A DNA stretch of 24,742 nt from Fusobacterium sp. GTDB taxonomy: Bacteria > Fusobacteriota > Fusobacteriia > Fusobacteriales > Fusobacteriaceae. Shown piece after piece: positions 1 through 8,341 of the stretch. The notes beneath the pieces are model-generated. The model made no database searches, was not told the DNA's origin, and saw only the letters and a list, made by a program, of their open reading frames with translations. How positions within the stretch are numbered: position 1 is the stretch's first letter; each line of letters begins with the position of its first letter. The stretch is taken from assembly GCA_020024915.1 (NCBI GenBank), contig JAHHSZ010000013.1:1-24742 (forward strand), in the 5' to 3' direction. Both the position numbers and the translations under genes were made by a program.

Positions 1-1214
1 GGTGTAGCAGAAAGCATAAGTACTTTTGTTTTAACACCTTTTCTTATAACTTGATTTAATAATCTTGAATATCTAGTTTCTTTATCGTCTTTTTTATTAT
101 TATTATTTCTAAAGTTATGCGATTCATCTATTACTATTAAATCGTAATTTTCCCAATATATTTTTTCTAAATTAATTTCTCCACTATAACCTGTGTATCT
201 TGATAAATCAGTATGGTTTAATACATCATAATTTAATCTATCTTTTGTTAAAATATTATCTATTCTATTTCCCTTATAAGTTAACCAGTTTTCTCTTAAT
301 TTTTTAGGACATAATACTAAAACTCTATTATTTCTTGATTCATAATATTTTATTACAGCAAGTGCTTCAAAAGTTTTTCCAAGTCCTACTGAATCAGCTA
401 AAATACAACCATTATATTTTTCTAATTTGTCAATAGCTCCAAGAACTCCATCTTTTTGAAAATTATATAGTTTATTCCATACAACACTTTCTTTAAATCC
501 TGTTTTTGTTTTAACAATATCTTCCTCTGTTAAATTTTCTAAGTAATCTTTAAAAATATTATATAAAGTGACAAAATATATAAATTCAGAATTATTTTCT
601 TTATAAACAACTTCTAAACTATTTAACATAGCTTTTTTTACATCTTTTGCTTTGTTTTCATCATTCCAAAACATATTAAATTGATTTAACATTTGTTGTG
701 TATATATAGTATCTTTAACATAAGAATTTATATCTAACTTAGTTGATGGAACTAAACCTAATCCTCCAGAAGTAAAATCTGAACTTCCTATTATACATGA
801 ACTTTCTTCCTTTTTATTTTCCATAAGATACATTTTTTGAGGTAATGGATATTCCTCATCATATGCTCTTATTTCAACTTTTTCTCTTATCCAATTAGCA
901 CATTCTTTTGCTATTTCAGATTGTTTAAGCTCATTTTTTAATTTCATTTCATATCTATCACCAGCAAGACCTCTTTCATAACTCCCACTTAATTTAAATT
1001 CTCTATTTATATCTTTTTTATCTTTTATGAAAGTTGGTTCAGAAAAGAGAAGTCTTAAATTTTCAATTTTTCCTAATTCTTTTCTCAATTCTTCATAAGC
1101 ATAAATTGTAAAATATGCAGAAATTATTGATAATTTTGTTCCTGATTTAATATTTTCTTTTAATTTATCTATCACTCTTCCTTGTACTTTATTATCTAAA
1201 ATCTGCATCTCCAT
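1..1214 (-). CDS. PLD-like/SNF2-type DEAD/DEAH helicase, partial (C-terminus beyond left edge)
   Basis: The reading frame is open through position 1 and begins at ATG 1214, preceded by GAGG about 7 nt upstream; about 404 residues are visible. Residues ~1-190 resemble the phospholipase D-like domain found fused to SNF2 helicases, including a GSSDFTSGGL segment. The canonical HxK is replaced: the sequence reads LPQKMY where LHxKxY is expected, so the catalytic His is absent. The helicase core follows: motif I DSVGLGKT near residue 275 (about 375-395), motif II DESHN near residue 360 (about 130-145), and motif III LMLSATP at the left edge. Family members are ATP-dependent DNA translocases, often found near restriction or defence genes. 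The remaining RecA-like domain should lie left of the window. The exact role is unknown. Confidence 0.85.
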   Translation of the reverse strand, partial: MEMQILDNKVQGRVIDKLKENIKSGTKLSIISAYFTIYAYEELRKELGKIENLRLLFSEPTFIKDKKDINREFKLSGSYERGLAGDRYEMKLKNELKQSEIAKECANWIREKVEIRAYDEEYPLPQKMYLMENKKEESSCIIGSSDFTSGGLGLVPSTKLDINSYVKDTIYTQQMLNQFNMFWNDENKAKDVKKAMLNSLEVVYKENNSEFIYFVTLYNIFKDYLENLTEEDIVKTKTGFKESVVWNKLYNFQKDGVLGAIDKLEKYNGCILADSVGLGKTFEALAVIKYYESRNNRVLVLCPKKLRENWLTYKGNRIDNILTKDRLNYDVLNHTDLSRYTGYSGEINLEKIYWENYDLIVIDESHNFRNNNNKKDDKETRYSRLLNQVIRKGVKTKVLMLSAT

Positions 1215-1250
1215 TTTTTTACCTCACACTTCCCATTTTTTATGACTTTT

Positions 1251-1279
1251 AATATATTTTATCATAAAATATTAGTAAA
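1251..1279 (-). promoter_or_regulatory. Candidate promoter of the helicase gene with an internal palindrome
   Basis: On the minus strand a TTTACT -35 (1279-1274) and a TATATT -10 (1256-1251) are separated by 17 nt, about 37 nt before the helicase start codon. The spacer contains a perfect inverted repeat with 8-bp arms, ATATTTTA-TCA-TAAAATAT (1254-1272), which could be an operator. The -35 is weak, and AT-rich DNA produces such matches by chance, so this is tentative. Confidence 0.4.
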
Positions 1280-1284
1280 TGAAA

Positions 1285-1314
1285 TAAGGAGTTTACTAAT
1301 TCATAAACTCCTTA
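1285..1314 (-). terminator. Hairpin terminator downstream of the acuI remnant
   Basis: An 11-bp perfect stem (1285-1295 with 1304-1314, core AAGGAGTTTA/TAAACTCCTT) has an 8-nt loop. It is followed on the minus strand by a T-rich stretch. It lies after the stop of the broken reductase, and no clear hairpin follows etfA directly, so it may be the functional terminator of the lcd-etf operon. The T-tract is interrupted. Confidence 0.55.
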
Positions 1315-1330
1315 CTAATTTATATTTACT

Positions 1331-1925
1331 CTATCCTAATTTAACTATCATTCTTCCAGTATGGCTTCCCTCTTGAAGGCTCTGAAACACTTTAGATATA
1401 TTTTCAAGCTGTTTGATTTATCTAGTACATTCCTCTCATTTGCAAATCTATTCCATATACACTCTCTATTTTCTATTGGATAGTTTATTGAATCTATTCC
1501 AAGTATATTTATCCCACGAAGTATAAATAGTAAGACTGTTGTTTGAAACTTTATCCCACCTGCATTTCCACACATACTCATACTTCCACCATAGTGTATA
1601 TGAGCTAATAATCTAGAAGCTACCTCTCCACCAACAGTATCTAAAACATAATGAAACTGCTGTTTTCCCAAAGGTTTATTTTTCTTCTCCTCTGGTGATA
1701 TCTCTTCAAGAGTATAGACTTTTTTAACTCCCAATCCATTTAAAAATTCAGATTTTTTGATCTTTCCTTACTTAAAACAGAGATATTCTTCCACTCTTTA
1801 GTAAAATCTGTGTAGCCACACTTCCAACTCCACCAGATGCACCTGTAACCAAGATTTCAGGTTGATTTTCAATACACATTCCAAATTTTTCTAAAGCCAT
1901 AATTGAAATAGATGATATAAAAACC
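1331..1925 (-). pseudogene. Broken AcuI/YhdH-type acrylyl-CoA reductase (MDR family), 5'-truncated and frameshifted
   Basis: Fragments in different frames line up in order with the C-terminal two thirds of YhdH/AcuI, the NADPH-dependent acrylyl-CoA reductase. A segment near 1800-1890 reads MALEKFGM...ILVTGASGGVGS, the Rossmann nucleotide-binding loop. A segment at about 1430-1740 contains LDTVGGEVASRLLAHIHYGG and the FILRGINILGIDS region. The true C-terminus, SLQEGSHTGRMIVKLG, is in another frame and stops at 1331-1333. At least three frame changes are needed (near 1800, 1742 and 1400), and some sequence seems lost near 1400-1430. Roughly the first 100 residues are missing: homology begins immediately after the etfA stop. 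The intact enzyme would reduce acryloyl-CoA to propionyl-CoA, the same step as the neighbouring Etf-linked dehydrogenase. Confidence 0.8.
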
Positions 1926-1935
1926 ACATGAATAG

Positions 1936-2889
1936 TTACTGTTTTTTTAATTTTTTTATCAAATTGGGTATCACTTCAAACAAATCTGCTACAACTCCAA
2001 AATCTGAAGAACGAAAAGATTCGGCGTTTGGGTTATTATTTACCATTATAATATGTCTTGATTGTTGAACACCTGTCATATGTTGCATAGCTCCTGATAT
2101 TCCAAAACCTATATACAATTCAGGTTTTATAATTTTACCAGTCTGTCCTATTTTCTCATGTTCTGGACGCCAGCCATTATCAACCACTGACCTAGTGACT
2201 CCAATAGCTGCTCCTAATATCTTCGCCAGCTCTTCTACCATAAAAAAATTCTCTTTACTTTTTATTCCTTTTCCTACACCAATAACTATTTTTGCAATTT
2301 CAAGTGGATGTTTTTGTAATGTTTTTCTTTTGGAATCAATAATTTCAAAATTTCTAGAAACTTTATTCTCAAAACAAATACTTTCAACATTAATAATTTT
2401 TCTCTCACTATTTCTATAGTCTTTTTTATAAATATTTCTTGTAAAAGTTGCAACAAAAAATTTATTTTTAGTAATAGACTCTTCAATGGCTTTTGTTCCA
2501 TATAAAAATCTTTTCCATGTAATATTTTTATTTTTAAAAGAAAAGTCTATTATATTAGGTATAAAATCCCAATCATAAATACTAGCTATATAAGGTGCCA
2601 ACTCTTTTTCAAAAATACTATTTCCCATCAAAACTGCATGAATCTTCTCTTTTTTTACAATATTATCTAAATATAAAAATACATTTTCAATAATACTATC
2701 ATTAAAATTAGATAAAAAGAATATTTTTTCTATATCCCATTTATCTAACCATTTCTCTACATTCTCATCAATTACTAGAAAAATTTTTATCTGTGGAAAT
2801 TCTATTTTCCAAGAAGTTACTATATTCATAATTTCATAAAATTTTTCTATTTGTTGTATATTTCCATGAAGATACAATAGTATGTTCAT
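1936..2889 (-). CDS. etfA: Electron transfer flavoprotein alpha subunit
   Basis: The 317-aa length matches EtfA. The C-terminal FAD-binding domain is clear: GVGKGI near residue 204, GVTRSVVDNGW, GQTG near 248-251, GISGA at 263-267 followed by QHMTG, then an NPNAE...DFGVVADLFEVIP tail. The N-terminal ~190 residues are much more divergent than in typical EtfA. The protein should carry the electron-transferring FAD and, with EtfB, supply electrons to the acyl-CoA dehydrogenase encoded upstream in the same operon; the C. propionicum acryloyl-CoA reductase complex has the same composition. AGGGAG lies 8 nt before the ATG. The gene is 79 nt downstream of etfB and is the last intact gene of the operon. 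Confidence 0.93.
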   Translation of the reverse strand: MNILLYLHGNIQQIEKFYEIMNIVTSWKIEFPQIKIFLVIDENVEKWLDKWDIEKIFFLSNFNDSIIENVFLYLDNIVKKEKIHAVLMGNSIFEKELAPYIASIYDWDFIPNIIDFSFKNKNITWKRFLYGTKAIEESITKNKFFVATFTRNIYKKDYRNSERKIINVESICFENKVSRNFEIIDSKRKTLQKHPLEIAKIVIGVGKGIKSKENFFMVEELAKILGAAIGVTRSVVDNGWRPEHEKIGQTGKIIKPELYIGFGISGAMQHMTGVQQSRHIIMVNNNPNAESFRSSDFGVVADLFEVIPNLIKKLKKQ

Positions 2890-2968
2890 TTTTCATTCTC
2901 CCTTATTTAAAAAATTTATCTTAAATTATACCATTCTAAGTATTATTTATTTTTAAATCAAAAATTAA

Positions 2969-3697
2969 TTAATCTGTTAACTTCCATTTTCTCATATATT
3001 CAATAATTTTTTGAACTCCTTCTTGAGCTGTTGCATTTCTACAAATACTTTGTTTCCTACGCATATCTTGATATAGAACATTTACTCTTTTAGAATTTGA
3101 TCTTTTTCTAAAATTCACAGTAGTTATAGATTTATCTTTAATTCTCATAATATCCATTATGGAAGGATATTGTGGCTCATAAATATTTTTACTAAATGCA
3201 ACTATTCCTTTTTTATATATTTTTATTAGATCAATAGTATTTTCTTTTTCTTTTTCTGCTAGAAAAAAATTCTCTTTAGATTCTATAGAAAGAATATGAG
3301 AATATATTGGAAATTTTAATTTTATTGCAAGCCTATAAGGAAGTTCCTCCCGGTCATCATTTACATCTCTTATTCCTAAAAATATTATGTCATAATCTAT
3401 TTTTTTTATTTCTTCAGATATTATATTTGCAATTTCTCTTTCATCATTTTCAGGATAATATATGAAAATCCCTCTATCTGCTCCAAGCCCTAAAGCTGTT
3501 CTTAACCCATATTGATTTTCTCTTTGTGAAATAAAAAGACAAATTATCTCCCCACCTATTGTCTCTTTAATTTTTTTACTTTGAAAAAGAGCATATTCAT
3601 CATATGGATTCAAAACTTTTTTCTCTTTTATATTTGATAGTGTAAAAGGTTCATTTGTTGAAAATGTTTCTCTCATCAAAACCAATATTTTTTTCAT
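2969..3697 (-). CDS. etfB: Electron transfer flavoprotein beta subunit (divergent)
   Basis: 242 aa. The ATG at 3697 is chosen because AAAGGAG sits 6 nt before it; a longer frame to 3745 lacks such a site. EtfB-like landmarks are LNPYDEYAL near residue 33, LGADRGIFIYY, and EPQYPSIMDIM in the signature region. Several conserved EtfB elements are altered. The usual N-terminal KQVPD is METFST-like (LMRETFST). The loop that normally contains a Gly-Pro after QT/QV reads DREELPYRLA. The signature Pro-Ala-Val is replaced by KKGIVAF. These loops contact AMP or the second FAD in the family, so the cofactor site may differ. The gene is separated from the acyl-CoA dehydrogenase by 191 nt in which I see no clear promoter or terminator. 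Confidence 0.85.
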   Translation of the reverse strand: MKKILVLMRETFSTNEPFTLSNIKEKKVLNPYDEYALFQSKKIKETIGGEIICLFISQRENQYGLRTALGLGADRGIFIYYPENDEREIANIISEEIKKIDYDIIFLGIRDVNDDREELPYRLAIKLKFPIYSHILSIESKENFFLAEKEKENTIDLIKIYKKGIVAFSKNIYEPQYPSIMDIMRIKDKSITTVNFRKRSNSKRVNVLYQDMRRKQSICRNATAQEGVQKIIEYMRKWKLTD

Positions 3698-3888
3698 ATC
3701 AAACTCCTTTCCTTTTAAAAAATATTCATTTATTAATATAAGCAATAAGAAAAAGAGAAAACTTTACCACAATAAGCATTGTATAGATACTAGTAATTGA
3801 AAGTAAAATTTTCCCTTTTAAGTCTTTTAAATTATTTGATACTTTTACTTAAGAATTTTTAATGACCTTTTCCCTTTATTTATAAAAT

Positions 3889-5040
3889 TTATCTTAAAAT
3901 TGCACCAGAAATAACAAGTTTTTGAATTTCATTTGTTCCTTCATAAATTTGTGTTATTTTTGAGTCTCTCATCATTCTTTCTACTGGATGATCCATTGTA
4001 AATCCTGTTCCTCCAAGTACTTGTACAGCTTCTGTTGTAACCTCCATTGCAGTATTAGTTCCAGTAAGTTTTGCAACTGCTGCTGCAACTGTAAAAGCTT
4101 CATGTTGATCTTTAGCCCAAGCAGCTTTTAAAGTTACTGCTTCAGCACTTTCTATCTTTGCATACATATCAGCAAGTTTAAATGCTATTACTTGTTGTTT
4201 AGCAATAGGTTTTCCAAACTGCACTCTCTCTTTTGAATATTTAAGTGCGTACTCATATGCCCCTTTTGCTATTCCAACAGCATGAGCAGCCACTCCTATT
4301 CTTCCACAATCTAATGTAGACATTGCAATTTTAAATCCTTCGCCTTCTTTTCCAAGAAGATTTTCTTTTGGTACTTCAAGATTTTCCATTTCTATAACAT
4401 TTTGAACAGATGCTCTTATTCCCATTTTCTTTTCTCTTTTTACAAATTTAATACCAGGGAAATTCTTAGGTTCAACTATAAATGCTGATATTCCCTTTGT
4501 TCCTAGAGCTGGATTAGTCATTGCAAATACTATTATAATATCTGCAAACTCTCCATTTGTTGTAAAACATTTAGTTCCATTAAGAATATATTTATCTCCT
4601 TGTAAAACGGCAGTACATTGACTTGCACCAGCATCAGACCCAGCACATGGCTCTGTAAGACCAAAAGCTGCAATATATTCTCCTGAACATAATTTAGGCA
4701 TATATTTTCTTTTTTGTTCTTCATTTCCAAAGTTATATATTGGTCCACTTCCCAAAGAGATATGAACTGAATAAGAAATTCCAACAGAAGCATCTACTTT
4801 ATTGAGTTCCATTCCAATAAGTGCATACTCAACATAACCAAGTCCAGCTCCTCCATATTCTTTTGAATAAGGAGCTCCCATAAATCCAAGTTTTCCCATT
4901 TTTTTCAAAATATCCTTAGTAGCTAAAAAGTCTTCATTCAAATCTCTTTCTTTTGCCCCTGGAGCTATTTCCTTTTCAGTAAATTCCTTTGCCATAGCAC
5001 ATATTCTTTCTTGCTCTTCTGATAATCTTAAATTATACAT
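3889..5040 (-). CDS. Acyl-CoA dehydrogenase family protein, likely acryloyl-CoA reductase subunit
   Basis: 383 aa, the standard length for a short-chain acyl-CoA dehydrogenase or butyryl-CoA dehydrogenase. Family motifs are AFGLTEPCAGSDA (FAD/substrate loop), a central beta domain with TKCFTTNGE, GFKIAMSTLDCGRIG, the RVQFGKPI segment, QVLGGTGFT, and the C-terminal QIYEGTNEIQ. In that motif E367 is the expected catalytic base (E367/E368 in M. elsdenii BCD and mammalian SCAD). Because it sits between lactoyl-CoA dehydratase and etfBA, its physiological reaction is most likely acryloyl-CoA to propionyl-CoA (the AcrC role). The sequence alone does not exclude butyryl-CoA dehydrogenase activity. 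GGAG lies upstream of the ATG, and the gap to lcdB is 24 nt. Confidence 0.93.
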   Translation of the reverse strand: MYNLRLSEEQERICAMAKEFTEKEIAPGAKERDLNEDFLATKDILKKMGKLGFMGAPYSKEYGGAGLGYVEYALIGMELNKVDASVGISYSVHISLGSGPIYNFGNEEQKRKYMPKLCSGEYIAAFGLTEPCAGSDAGASQCTAVLQGDKYILNGTKCFTTNGEFADIIIVFAMTNPALGTKGISAFIVEPKNFPGIKFVKREKKMGIRASVQNVIEMENLEVPKENLLGKEGEGFKIAMSTLDCGRIGVAAHAVGIAKGAYEYALKYSKERVQFGKPIAKQQVIAFKLADMYAKIESAEAVTLKAAWAKDQHEAFTVAAAVAKLTGTNTAMEVTTEAVQVLGGTGFTMDHPVERMMRDSKITQIYEGTNEIQKLVISGAILR

Positions 5041-5064
5041 AGTACACTCTCCTTTTTTTGTAAT

Positions 5065-6189
5065 TTATAATATATCTTTGAAAGTTTGTAGTCTTGTTCT
5101 AACTTGTTCAAACGAAGAGATTTCCAAGTCTATTTCAAGCATAATATTTTTAATACTTCTATTTTCAAATTCCTGATAATATATTGGATAATCAAATTCT
5201 TCTGGGTCACAGAATTTCATCATACATGCAATAATAGCATCTGCTTCTAACCTATCATACATGTTAATTAACATCTCTCCTCTTTTCTTTTTTACATCTG
5301 TTGCCAAAGAACATCCTTCAACATTTTGCCACCATTTCGCTAGTCTATATAATGGATTTCCATCTATATCTGGAATGTCTCCTCTAACTTGACGACTTTC
5401 ATGAGCTAAATCATCACCAACCACTGCAAATTTCTCATCCTTTAAAATTTGTAAAAATTCAATAGGTTCAGTCATGATTCCAGTTAAAATAACTCTTTTT
5501 CCATCCCAATGAATGATAGGCTCTTTTTTAAGTTCCATAATTAATTCTTTTAAATATTCACTATGTTTTTCTTTTCTTATAAACCATCTAGACTTCATAA
5601 TATTATGTCTTACAATAGGGTCTATTATATTAGGATATTTAGCTGCTATTTCAGAAAATTCTCTTACAAGTTGTCTATTTTCATTATAAACTTTTATACT
5701 ATTTTCTAGGTCATCTTCAGAAATACTCCTTCCCACTAATTTTTCTATTTTTTCCTTTAAAATTTCATACTCTTTTAACAGATAGGTATTTGCTCCTTCA
5801 ATTATTCTATTTTGTGGATGTGTAAATACTATTACTGGACATTTCCCCTTCCATTTCTGGCTTAAACATTTTAATGTATCACAAGGTACAGAAAATACAA
5901 CTCCATCTAGTACATCATAATCTCCTGCAAGTTGCATCTCCATATTAGTTTGCATAATGGAACAAGCAAAAGGTGGAAGAAATGCTCTAGCTTTAGAAAT
6001 ATTTTTTTTACCTCCCCAAAGACCTATTGGCAAGCATCCAACAGCATGTATAATCTCTTCTGGAGCATATACAGGCATAACTCCAATTACTTCTTTTCCA
6101 ACTTCAGTCTTATATTTTTCTACCATTTTTTTAGGATTTTCTGCAATTTCTTGAAATATATCAATTAACTCTTTTAATCTTGTACTCAT
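5065..6189 (-). CDS. lcdB: Lactoyl-CoA dehydratase beta subunit (2-hydroxyacyl-CoA dehydratase)
   Basis: 374 aa, the same length as C. propionicum LcdB, with long matching stretches as I recall that protein: VFSVPCDTLKCLSQKWKG, VIVFTHPQNR, a GYLP/GCLP-IG-WG segment, LINMYDRLEADAI and MMKFCDPEEFDYP. Cysteines likely to serve the [4Fe-4S] cluster include C52, C76, C103/C108 and C322/C327; which of them bind is not determinable here. With LcdA it forms the component that eliminates water from (R)-2-hydroxyacyl-CoA through a ketyl radical. The match to LcdB is better than I would expect for 2-hydroxyglutaryl- or 2-hydroxyisocaproyl-CoA dehydratases, and the gene context (Pct, lactate permease) agrees. 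AAGGAGAGG precedes the ATG. Confidence 0.92.
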   Translation of the reverse strand: MSTRLKELIDIFQEIAENPKKMVEKYKTEVGKEVIGVMPVYAPEEIIHAVGCLPIGLWGGKKNISKARAFLPPFACSIMQTNMEMQLAGDYDVLDGVVFSVPCDTLKCLSQKWKGKCPVIVFTHPQNRIIEGANTYLLKEYEILKEKIEKLVGRSISEDDLENSIKVYNENRQLVREFSEIAAKYPNIIDPIVRHNIMKSRWFIRKEKHSEYLKELIMELKKEPIIHWDGKRVILTGIMTEPIEFLQILKDEKFAVVGDDLAHESRQVRGDIPDIDGNPLYRLAKWWQNVEGCSLATDVKKKRGEMLINMYDRLEADAIIACMMKFCDPEEFDYPIYYQEFENRSIKNIMLEIDLEISSFEQVRTRLQTFKDIL

Positions 6190-6215
6190 CCTCTATCCTC
6201 TCCTTTATTCAATCT

Positions 6216-7484
6216 TTACTTATCTTTAACATTCATTTCTATCATTTCATTCAATGCTTGAACTCTTGTATCAAACTGTGCAGGTGCAAAATTTCTTGGA
6301 TCAGTTTGGTCCCCATCAAAACTTACATAAGGAACATGAGTAATCTCTTCTACCAATTGAGCTGTTTCAACATTCAAGAAACTCATCAATTTACAACTTC
6401 TATTTAAATGATATAAAACCCCGTCACATTGTCCGTCAATAACAATTTTAGAAAGAACATTTACTTTATTTGGTAGACATGTATTAATATAAATTCTTGT
6501 ATATGCTTCTGCCATTGATTCCATATCACCAGGAGTATAAGATAAATTCCAAAGACCAGGATAAGCTGATCCAGTCATGATATCTCCCATTCCTTTTAAA
6601 GATTTAAATGTATGACCAAGATATGGCCAAACTGCAATTCCTTCCCAAGTTACTCTTGTTTTTTCAGCTCCCTTAAAGGCATATATTTCATTTTTTAAAT
6701 TTTCTTCTAACTCATCAGCAAATTTCTTAAATGTAATTTCTGCATACTCACGACTTCTAGCACATACAATAAGAGCCATAAAATTAAACAAATCAAACCC
6801 ATTCAATGGAGATGGTTTATAGTGAGCCAAACTTGCTAATCTATTCCATTGTGCAACAGATCTTTGAGTTTGTTCTTGAACTTTAAAAAACTTATCATAA
6901 TCAAATTTTTTCCCAGTAATTTCCTCTAATTGTTCGATAGCATATTTAAATTGTTCTGCAATATACTCTTTTGAATGCTTTGTAATTGGCATAGTATGAT
7001 TAAATGGAACATCAATTACAATACATGGAATATTTAATTCTTTAGCTAAATTTTCATACCATTTCAATAAAGTATTACAAATATTATTACAAGTAATTAC
7101 CAAATCTGGTAATGGAACTTTTGCTGCTGGAGAATTTGCAAGCTTTTCAGGTGTTTCTCCTGTTAAAGCTTGTTGCTTCAATAACTCCATATAACCAAGA
7201 TTAACTCTAGCATAAGAACAAATGTCTAAAGAATACCCTTTTCTATCAGCAACTTCTAATAAATCCAAAGATCCTTTTCTAGCACCAATTCCAGCTGCAT
7301 GAGTTTCTGGATATACCATTGCAATATCCATAGCTACACAAAATTCAGATGGTGCTACTGATGCTGACCAACATACTAATTTCCCCTCTTTCTTAGCTTG
7401 TCTTGCTTCTTCATCTAGCAACACTTGATAATACCCTAATAATTCCTTCGCTGACATTTCAGCAACACTTTTAATTTCTGACAT
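6216..7484 (-). CDS. lcdA: Lactoyl-CoA dehydratase alpha subunit (2-hydroxyacyl-CoA dehydratase)
   Basis: 422 aa, in the family range for LcdA/HadB (HgdA is longer). It has the family pattern CWSASVAPSEFC, YPETHAAGIGARKG, LDICSYARVNLGY, VITCNNICNTLLKWYE and a late LNRSCKLMSF. C89, C132 and C364 are candidate [4Fe-4S] ligands at positions typical for the alpha subunit. It pairs with LcdB and is reductively activated by LcdC. Only 3 nt separate its ATG from the lcdC stop, and the AAGGAAGG ribosome site lies inside the lcdC 3' end, implying translational coupling. It was chosen over (R)-2-hydroxyglutaryl-CoA dehydratase because the operon carries Pct and a lactate permease rather than glutaconate CoA-transferase and a decarboxylase. 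Confidence 0.9.
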   Translation of the reverse strand: MSEIKSVAEMSAKELLGYYQVLLDEEARQAKKEGKLVCWSASVAPSEFCVAMDIAMVYPETHAAGIGARKGSLDLLEVADRKGYSLDICSYARVNLGYMELLKQQALTGETPEKLANSPAAKVPLPDLVITCNNICNTLLKWYENLAKELNIPCIVIDVPFNHTMPITKHSKEYIAEQFKYAIEQLEEITGKKFDYDKFFKVQEQTQRSVAQWNRLASLAHYKPSPLNGFDLFNFMALIVCARSREYAEITFKKFADELEENLKNEIYAFKGAEKTRVTWEGIAVWPYLGHTFKSLKGMGDIMTGSAYPGLWNLSYTPGDMESMAEAYTRIYINTCLPNKVNVLSKIVIDGQCDGVLYHLNRSCKLMSFLNVETAQLVEEITHVPYVSFDGDQTDPRNFAPAQFDTRVQALNEMIEMNVKDK

Positions 7485-7487
7485 ATT

Positions 7488-8282
7488 TCATCCTTCCTTT
7501 CTTAACTTTTTTAATTCCTCATATGCAAAAATAGCTGCCCCTAAAGCTCCAGTAAGTTGTGGATTATTAGGAGTAAAAACTTTTTTATTCAATCCTTTTT
7601 CAATTGCTCTAATTATCCCTCCATTTTTAGCTCCACCACCACAAACAGCTACACATTTTGTTGAATTCCCTCTGTAAACAAGTCCTAAAATTTTACTAGC
7701 TACTGAATTATGAACACCTGCAATAACATCCTCTTTTTTAGCTCCTTTTGCTAACTGAGATATAACTTCTGATTCAGCAAATACAGCACAAGTACTACTA
7801 ATATTGCATGGATTCTGTGATAGCTTATCATAATCTGCCATTTTATCTAATTCTACATTTAATACACGAGAAATAACAGTTACAAATCTTCCTGTTCCAG
7901 CTGCACATTTATCATTCATAAAAAATTGTTTTACATTTCCATTATCATCTAAAGTTATAGCTTTTACATCTTGACCTCCAATATCAATAATGGTCTCTGT
8001 ATTAGGTAATAAAAAATAAACTCCTTTAGCATGACAACTAATTTCACTAATTTGTTTATCTGCTCCCTCAAAAGTAAAACGACCATAACCTGTTACTACA
8101 GTAAATAAAATATCTTCTTTTTTTAATTTTGTTTTATAAAGACTTTCTTCAATAAGTGAATATACACTATCATTTCCTATTCCAGATTGAACTGCTATTT
8201 GAAATAAAATTTCCTTCCCATCTTTTAAAATAACAACTTTAGATGAAGAAGATCCAATATCTACACCCATTGTATATAACAT
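7488..8282 (-). CDS. lcdC: 2-hydroxyacyl-CoA dehydratase activator (archerase, ATPase)
   Basis: 264 aa from ATG 8282; an ATG 9 nt further upstream directly abuts AAAGGA, so the second ATG, 9 nt from AAAGGA, is preferred. The fold is ASKHA: phosphate-1 loop MGVDIGSSSSKVV, IDIGGQDVKAI, a Gly-rich CGGGAKNGG and a C-terminal GALGAAIFAYEEL. The two cysteines that hold the [4Fe-4S] cluster between the two monomers are present as C126 (NDKCAAGTGRF) and C165 (STCAVFAESEV), one residue from the HgdC numbering (127/166). The homodimer hydrolyses ATP to push one low-potential electron into the dehydratase. It is extremely oxygen sensitive in characterised members, consistent with an obligate anaerobe. 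Confidence 0.94.
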   Translation of the reverse strand: MLYTMGVDIGSSSSKVVILKDGKEILFQIAVQSGIGNDSVYSLIEESLYKTKLKKEDILFTVVTGYGRFTFEGADKQISEISCHAKGVYFLLPNTETIIDIGGQDVKAITLDDNGNVKQFFMNDKCAAGTGRFVTVISRVLNVELDKMADYDKLSQNPCNISSTCAVFAESEVISQLAKGAKKEDVIAGVHNSVASKILGLVYRGNSTKCVAVCGGGAKNGGIIRAIEKGLNKKVFTPNNPQLTGALGAAIFAYEELKKLRKEG

Positions 8283-8341
8283 CTTGTCCATTCCTTTCTG
8301 TTACATATTTCCACTGCACTTAATTTTTTCTTCATAATTAA

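Noticed and set aside
3698..3888. Possible promoter or attenuator in the 191-nt gap between the acyl-CoA dehydrogenase and etfB
   Set aside because: Only AT-rich and GGGAAAA-like stretches are seen; no convincing -35/-10 pair or stable hairpin.
5932..6407. Several plus-strand open frames opposite lcdB and lcdA
   Set aside because: They are antisense shadows of well supported dehydratase genes, with no ribosome sites or recognisable protein features.
6216..8282. Reading the dehydratase as (R)-2-hydroxyglutaryl-CoA dehydratase (hgdABC)
   Set aside because: The subunit lengths, the close LcdB resemblance, and the linked Pct and lactate permease instead of glutaconate CoA-transferase genes favour lactoyl-CoA.
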